Source of the DNA: Trema orientale
Lineage: Eukaryota > Streptophyta > Magnoliopsida > Rosales > Cannabaceae
Assembly (NCBI GenBank): GCA_002914845.1
Contig: JXTC01000407.1
Span: forward strand, 1 to 64,000
DNA length: 64,000 nt
Direction: 5' to 3'
Shown here: piece by piece, positions 57,601 through 64,000 of the stretch
Position numbering within the stretch: the first letter of the stretch is position 1
How the letters are laid out: the number at the start of each line of letters is the position of its first letter
Position numbers and translations under genes: made by a program
The notes under the pieces: generated by a model
Told to the model about the DNA's origin: nothing
What the model saw: only the letters and a program-made list of their open reading frames with translations
Databases searched by the model: none

Positions 57601-60502
57601 TAATTACTTATGTTTTCTGTTTCGCATGGATTCTGCAAGTAATTATAGCCTGCCTAGAAAAATCAGCTTTCTTAGCTTGGTTTATGTATACTTATGGAAC
57701 CCGAAATGAATATCAGAACAAATCACAATAAACTTCCAATGGAAAATCCAGAAAGAATAGATGTTCTACAATTTATGTCCTAAATTATTTGTTAGACTCT
57801 ACCATTGAAAATAAATGAGTAAATAGAATAAGTTATATTCTAAACGGGTAATAATCATTAGAAAATAGTGTATCATACCAAAGGAAACTTCATAGGAAAG
57901 TTGTGTCATTTGAAAGTAGGATTCTTTAACATCAGAGAAAATGCGGAACAATGGGAAGTTGGTATAAGATATTTAAGTTTAGAGCAGTCAAACAAATTGA
58001 ACTAGCTGGTGAAAGACAGGAGCATTGCTATCATCTTCCTGATAAGAGCTTGGTAGCTTGATAAGGAAGCAACTCATTTTAAGTACTTATTATAATACCA
58101 GGAAAATCGAGAACCTTATTTTATTCTTCAGGGCTTAAAGAAGAAACATACAAATCATCAAGTCTGGATCTTCACTGTCAGGATCCTCACTGTAAGCCAG
58201 GTGACCATCACCTGCAAAATGCCCTTCCCCTTCTTCACCTACAACAATTACTTTTTCTGCTTCAGAATCATGAATTTATGTACATAAAAAACAACTATAC
58301 TAGTAATCACTTAATATCCACTAATAAGCATCATAATGGCAGAAGCACAATCTTATACCTGTCACATTTAAAGCAACATTTTAGATTATGTAAAAGAAAG
58401 GACCACTGTAATTTAAGGTTAAAATAGCTGGTGCCATTGATCCTCGAATCCAGTAACCCTCATCTCCATAAGATTTAATTTTATATTTTGAAATTCATAA
58501 GAATACTCATAGAATTGCCTTCTTTGTTGGGGAGTAAGAAGCCTCCGAATCTTAATTTATGTATTTAATTTATTCAGAGATATTAGAGCGGAATCCAGTT
58601 TTTGGGAAATGTGAGTATATACTTATATATAAAGTTAATTCTTAACTAAACAGTGCCAGGGCAAAGCCAGGTAAAAGAGAGAAGTCTACTTTTAAAATAT
58701 AATTTCCTAAAGGGCACGTGAAACATAAAGGTGAAAAAAACACAAGTTGGCATGTATTACTTATGAAATAAGTAAAATGGGAGTTCATATCTACAAGTAT
58801 CACAGACTTATCCAACCTGTAGCACATTATAATCTAATATAGAATGCTAATGTTCACAACATACAAATTAAGATGAAACTTGGTAACAACATTAGGCTCA
58901 CCAGTCTCGAGTTGGAAGATGTCATCTTCAAAGGCTTTCTCTCTCTGCAAGCGATGAGAAACTCCATTGCTCATTGCATTTCCGTATATTAAGCCCAAAT
59001 CTAGATAGTTTAGCAAGGGTTTCTTCCTATAGGAACGTGCATCTGGGTGTGCCTACAACGGCAATAAGTGTCAAGACTCAAGACACAACGAAAACCAATT
59101 GTCGTAAAAAAGGGGAAACATGAATATACCTTAATGTAATTATCCCAAACAACAGCATCGGCTACAATCGTTTGTTGTTTTTCATCCCAAAAGAATCCTT
59201 GTACCTCAAGTATACTACTTAGATTAGTATAATACTTGAACAATTTCTTATAACGATGTTTTAAAACTTTTTTGCCATATTGAGAGCTGAATTTCATGTT
59301 GAATGAAGTCAGCATATCTGTCCAAGCTTGTCTCCTAAAGATATTATTGATCTTGTTGCCTTTTTTCACTTGATCCAGCATAAGTTTCACAAAATAATGG
59401 TCCATGGCTGGTGACCAATTTGTTTTTGGTTGTTCTTTAGTTTTAGTTCCAAGGTTACTAACTCCAATAGCTACAGAAAGAGGAAAAATGAATATGAGTT
59501 GATATTCAGTCGTAAAGAAAGCATAATGCTCACAATATCATCAGCAATCTAATGAAAAACAGTCAAACCTATCCTTACTGCAACTAGTCAAAATTAGTTA
59601 AGTTACGATCGTTTTATGTAATATGTGCCACCAAAAAAAACACCAATGGCAAGAAAACACACCTTCAGAAGAGAAACATGGCTCATGGCATATACATTTT
59701 TCAGGCTATAATAGAGTTTAGTAAATTAAAAACTCCAACCAAGCAAAACTACAACAACCTAAACATTAAAGGAAAGGTGAAATCAGCTCAAGTTGACTAC
59801 ACAGAGACAGGGCTTTCTATAATCATCCAATAAGAGAGCCATTGAGCAGGGATCATAAATAAAAAATTGCAAACCAAGAACAGATATCTCATTGCCAATG
59901 GTATGCGTAACCTTCATGTAGGTTGATAAAAGGATGTTGAGACACGCCCACATTCAATGGTTGGATGTCATCTTCAAAATCTATATCATGACTCGAAAGG
60001 CTGTATCTCCCATCCGCTGTTGTATGTGCATATATCAAGCACAAATCATTGAAGTCTACCAAAGTTGTGTTCCTGTAGAATTGTGCATCTGGGTGAGCCT
60101 GCATGCATGCCACATCAATTTACTTTTAGAATGGTGACATGTGTTTAATTAAATAAACAATCACAGCACCTTTATGTAGGCTTCCCAGACATATTTCTCA
60201 GCAACCACCATTTGCCGACTACTGTCCCAAGAAAATCCATTTTGATCGAGGAGATTCTTCATATCGTTGAACTGCTTCCACAAATTCGTGTAACGACTTT
60301 TCAACACATTTACATCATAAGGAGATCCAAACTTGGCGTTGAACATCGTCACCATGTCATTCCAAGCTTGTTTATTGAAAGTATGGCCCATCCTATTTCC
60401 CCTATGCACCTGATCCAACATCAAGTCAACAAAATAGTTTTCCATTGCTGGCATCCAGTGTGTCCTTGAGCGATCAAAACTTAACTGGGTTTGGCAGTCC
60501 AT
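54686..60502 (-). CDS. Multi-domain Myb/SANT-like (Myb_DNA-bind_3) protein
   Basis: Eleven coding exons (minus): 60170-60502, 59948-60098, 59130-59470, 58902-59052, 58152-58238, 57150-57487, 56922-57054, 56326-56651, 56097-56247, 55636-55679 and 54686-55210. All phases agree, giving 859 residues. Four modules repeat: a SANT-like exon (W-T/S-P-x-MD, FxxDLMLxQV, AWxDMV, VLKSRYxNL, GFxWDExxQxIVA) followed by a ~50-codon tail exon ([23 protein letters not shown]). Approximate residues are 1-162, 162-326, 355-512 and 512-671. The last exon starts with a fifth tail ([20 protein letters not shown]) with no SANT exon before it, then a basic and acidic C-terminus ending WLLRKLRR. It matches the Arabidopsis At2g24960 type, a putative nuclear DNA-binding, transposase-derived domain family. 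Exon 2 requires a GC donor. A leader intron to about 61,530 is likely. Confidence 0.82.
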
Positions 60503-60720
60503 CTTCCCCCTGCAATATCGAATATTGGGGTGGTCTCTTTATTGGAAAAAAAAAAAAAAAAGAAAAAAAACAGCACTAAGGATTAGAGAAACTAATACTA
60601 GTAAAGTAGTAATTCTTAGCAGCATGCAGGTGTGGATCACGGGCTAAGTATGGTATCAGATTGTATAGCCAGAGTGGTGACATTGATCATTGGTCAAAAC
60701 GATCTCATAATTAAAACACA

Positions 60721-60722
<2 letters not shown>

Positions 60723-60786
<64 letters not shown>
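60723..60786. repeat. (TA)n microsatellite
   Basis: About 32 uninterrupted TA units upstream of the Myb/SANT coding start, inside its probable leader intron. Confidence 0.95.
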
Positions 60787-60790
<4 letters not shown>

Positions 60791-61049
60791 AAAAAGTTTC
60801 AGTTAGTCCCAAATAAACTCCCAAAAATGGAAACCTGAGAAATGGAGTATACCTTCCGTTAGATTTCTAATCTGACCATCTGATTTGATACTATGTTAGA
60901 TTACTAATTCGCCCCAAAAGCAACTGTTAAGAAATGGGGCAACCACAGTATTATACTCTATCACCATCATTTATTTATCCAAAGCCCTAAAAAAAAAAAA
61001 TTTCTCATAATTTTGTTTACCACCCTCAATATGGTTGTAAAAACATCTC

Positions 61050-61053
61050 CAGG

Positions 61054-61086
<33 letters not shown>

Positions 61087-61090
61087 AGCT
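61050..61090. repeat. Poly-T / poly-A run
   Basis: About 25 T residues followed directly by a run of A residues, giving a small hairpin-capable homopolymer pair in the leader intron region. Confidence 0.8.
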
Positions 61091-61530
61091 TCAGAATTGT
61101 ACTTAATAAGTTTTTCAAGAAAGGAAAATATCCAGAGGCCCGATACTTTAACAATATATGCACTGTTTTTCATTTGTTTATCCAATAAAGCAAGCTGAAA
61201 GTCAACACATGAAATCAAAGAAAAAAAAAAGAAAAATGACATTTGCAGCTTTAAGCTCCATGCTCTATTAATAGTTAACACTATGGGTCATTGTATAAGC
61301 TAAGCGAGTAATGTGAATCTCATTTGAGACCATATTCTACTACTCTTCAGCTCACTAATTTTAATTAATAATTATGAGTTGACAAAATATTTAATCCCAA
61401 AAAAATTATATACTTAGCGAAACAGAAATGAATTAATTTAATTTATAAACATAATGCTCAAAGAAAAAAAAAAACAAAAAAAACAAAGAGAGAGAGATAG
61501 AGAAAGAGAGTACAGATTAGAGTTTGGTAC

Positions 61531-61660
61531 CTCTGATTTGTTTTTGGGCGAAGAGAAGAGAAAAAGCTAAAAGGGCCGAGTCTGGTTTACGAGTTCTCAC
61601 GGGTCATTGGAGTTGGAGCAACTAAACCAACACCATCGGAGCCTCCTACCGCCTGTTTGG
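61531..61660 (-). promoter_or_regulatory. Probable 5' UTR exon of the Myb/SANT gene
   Basis: The minus strand reads CAAATCAGAG followed by GTACC, a plausible donor, and is preceded by a GC-richer stretch (61,560-61,650). Joining to the acceptor at about 60,512 (TGCAG) would give a leader intron of about 1 kb. Transcription start not determined. Confidence 0.35.
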
Positions 61661-63291
61661 CTGTTTGGAATAACGTACCCTTTTCTTGGAATGATTTCAC
61701 CCCTTTCCTGGATGTGAAATAAGTTTGAGAGCAATATGGGCTATTACGGCACAGGGCCCAGACTTCTTGATTCGTGAACTTACTCTTTGCCCAATTGGTC
61801 TTAACCTTCTTACGTGAAATTCAGGCTCAATGCCCACTTTTTTGCTTTGTATTTCACCAATATGGCTTTTCTAAATTAATAGTTTGACACCGTTTTTACT
61901 TTTAGGTATATATTTAATTCGTAAAATATGTATGGTATATATTTAAAATAGAAGTATAATATAATATATAAGAATGTATACCGATTTTTTTTATATATGC
62001 AACGCATATTATGATATACATTTTATTTACAAAGTACCTGTATAGTACAAAAAGGGGAATAAAAATGGGTATTAATCTGTTAAAGATTACTTTTTTTTTT
62101 TCAAAGAAGAGTATAAATATGCTTAAGAAAACGGGTAAAAACAGGTACATGTACTTTTCCGTTTTCTTTCAGCCTTATAAGCCCAATTGGTCTCTAACCT
62201 GACCTCTCTTTCTTCTTCAAATTTTTTTTTTTTTTTTTGGCTACAAAGCCCCTTTTTAATTTTTTTTTTTCAGCTCTATGTTATTTCAAAAAAATTATTT
62301 TATATAAATTCAGTTCCTACAACATATAAAGCAAATTAAATTAGTATTTTCCGCCAAAACGAAGAATGAAAAAAAAAAGAAAAAGAAAGAGACAGAACAT
62401 GATATACAAACCAATGGGCCACTAACTTACTAAGCCCAACACTCCAACAGCAACTTATGACGAGTCCACTACATAAAAGATAAGTTTGGAGTGTCAAAAA
62501 TCATAAACATCTATTTTAACAAAAAAAAAAAAAGAAAGAAATAAACATCTAATTAGTTTCAAAAATAAAATAAAATAAAATAAACATCTAATCAAATATC
62601 GATTAAAATACCGGTCACTACAGCATTTTATATCTCAGAAAAAAAAAAAATGAAAGTGATTCGAATTTCACTAAGCCTGTTGTTTATCTAATTACGGATA
62701 AAGTGCAAAAGAATACTTGAGCTTTGAGTATTACAATTTAAGCCCTAAAATTTGAACTCTACAATTAAAAATTTCTGAAAATTAATACCCTGAGTTGACT
62801 TTTTAAATAATTTTAAAAAATAAAAAGCAATAATATTATTAAAATTAAGAAAAATAATAATGACTAATTCAGTTTTAGTGGAAAATATTATTATTTTTTC
62901 GTTACTAAAATTTGTCCAAAAATAAATATAAAATATTAACTTTTAAAAATTCTTAATCTCATGCTATCATGGTATTAATTTGCAGAGTCTAAATTTCAGG
63001 ATTTAAATTGCATAACACTCAAACTTCAAAGTATTTTTTTACAGTTCATCCTTTAATTTCGGAATATGTCCGTGGACTGCAAAAAAGTAACCACCACCGA
63101 GTAGCCATTACTTCATAAATTGGCAACCAAGTATTTAAATTCAAAATCCCAGCAACTTTTTAATTTTCATTATGAAAGATGAATTTAATTTCTAGTTCTC
63201 TTCTCTAGTTTAAATGATCACCTATATCCTCGCATTCTGAAAGAACACTTAAAAGTTACAGGAACAAGATACACTGGTACACAAGTCATCC
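61660..63291. other. Gene-free interval before SPC3
   Basis: Very AT-rich. Positions 61,870-62,160 resemble the element at 10,660-11,090 (GTATATATTTAA, TAAAATATGTATGG, GGGTATTAA). Poly-T and poly-A runs occur at 62,220-62,270 and 62,520-62,590. Two A/T-rich stretches at 62,700-63,060 look like remnants of a short inverted-repeat element (GAGCTTTGAGTATTACAATT and an inverted TTGCATAACACTCAAACTTC). No gene supported. Confidence 0.4.
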
Positions 63292-63854
63292 TCATCTATA
63301 TTCCTCCGGCAAGCGATATCCAGACATAACTATCTTGTCGGCGAACATCTTTCCGGTCTTGGGCATGACATGCCAGTGCAATGTCAAGTTGAATTCTTTG
63401 CCTCGGAGGTTACTTCCCTACAGAAGGGGAAAATCATTGAGTTAGGTAATGTAGGGCATGAGGAAAGCAAATAGGCAACTTCTAGGAAGGAAGCAAACCT
63501 GGTCAATGAACCGATATTTGTTTGAAGTGTGAATCCAAAATTTTGCATTGTCCTTGGCAGGTATGATACCATCCCAAAGGGAGATCTGTGAAAGTACATT
63601 TATGAAACAATTCAAGCAATGGACTTCGTTGCTAAGGAGTACCAAGTACTAGACTTCAAATGCAACTCACAAGCGCCAGAACAGGCAGAGCATAAAACAA
63701 ACAATTTCCAGAACCCATACTTCCTCAAAAGTCAAAACATACATACTCGACAGATAATTCAAAGGAAAATAACTATGCAGCCAGAAGCCTAGAAGCTTAC
63801 CTGATTCAAGGAGTTCTTTGGGGTTCCATACTCCGCAGCTAAGAAAACGAAAAC
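63292..63854 (-). CDS. SPC22: Signal peptidase complex subunit 3 (SPC22/SPCS3), 3' exons
   Basis: Three minus-strand exons, 63801-63854, 63499-63585 and 63292-63417, all phase 0, encode the C-terminal 88 residues: [18 protein letters not shown], then [18 protein letters not shown] and the following segment to FIDQ, then [18 protein letters not shown] to a C-terminus of PEEYR and TGA. This is the conserved lumenal part of the ER signal peptidase accessory subunit, a single-pass type II membrane protein needed for cleavage of signal peptides. The N-terminal half, including the membrane span, lies beyond the right edge. In Arabidopsis the same family (At3g05230) is next to MEF19, consistent with the gene content here. 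Confidence 0.88.
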
Positions 63855-64000
63855 CTGTCGATTTAAACAAGAAGTTCATTCAATATTTCGAACAAAATTT
63901 GATGGATCATATCACTAACGAATTACACTAAAGACAAGGATAATAATAGACTTTCTCTCATATATTCTCAACCCCCTAATCTACCAAAAAGGCAACTTTG

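Noticed and set aside
1-64000. CRISPR arrays, tRNA or rRNA genes, bacterial operons
   Set aside because: No regularly spaced identical repeats with unique spacers; the 22-bp arrays are degenerate and contiguous. No cloverleaf with conserved arm sequences was noticed by eye, and the gene structures are plant nuclear.

Overview
The window is nuclear DNA of a flowering plant, most likely a eudicot. Genes are interrupted by GT-AG introns with AT-rich interiors, intergenic DNA is A/T-rich, and the proteins belong to plant families: the auxin-pathway amidase AMI1, a PLS-type PPR editing factor, NPH3/BTB, NF-YC, CCX and IDM-type alpha-crystallin proteins. No bacterial, organellar or viral gene set is present.

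Layout. 0-8.2 kb: minus-strand AMI1 (5' exons only), a C3HC4 RING-finger gene and an NPH3/BTB gene. 8.2-11.5 kb: gene-free DNA with several degenerate tandem repeats. 11.6-14.6 kb: two plus-strand genes, a small multi-span membrane protein and MEF19. 15.5-18.1 kb: a poorly understood minus-strand unit with an 81-residue acidic ORF in three frame-compatible exons, followed by a Tourist-like MITE. 20.0-25.6 kb: a head-to-head pair of IDM2/IDM3-type alpha-crystallin genes sharing a G-box-containing promoter. 27.1-27.9 kb: NF-YC. 28-51 kb: a transposon-rich block with a decayed DUF1985 transposon gene whose introns are filled with a 22-bp TTGAC/GTCAA dyad repeat, a nested 1.8-kb insertion, several AT-rich tandem arrays, and a decayed Copia element (213-bp LTRs) split by a 1.56-kb solo LTR. 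51.4-54.1 kb: CCX5-type cation/calcium exchanger. 54.7-60.5 kb: an 11-exon gene carrying four and a half Myb/SANT-like modules. 63.3 kb to the right edge: the 3' exons of signal peptidase complex subunit 3.

Relations. From memory of Arabidopsis, CCX5, NF-YC9 and AMI1 are consecutive loci (At1g08960, At1g08970, At1g08980), NF-YC3 sits beside IDM2 (At1g54830, At1g54840), and SPC22 sits beside MEF19 (At3g05230, At3g05240). All these families occur here within 64 kb, so the window looks like an ancestral block stretched by transposons. The genes do not form one pathway. The IDM-type proteins are linked by family knowledge to active DNA demethylation and anti-silencing, while the neighbouring transposons carry G-to-A and C-to-T stop mutations of the kind expected from methylated DNA. 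That proximity is only suggestive.

Exon boundaries were derived by eye from splice consensus, reading-frame phase and family similarity. No alignment or transcript data were available.
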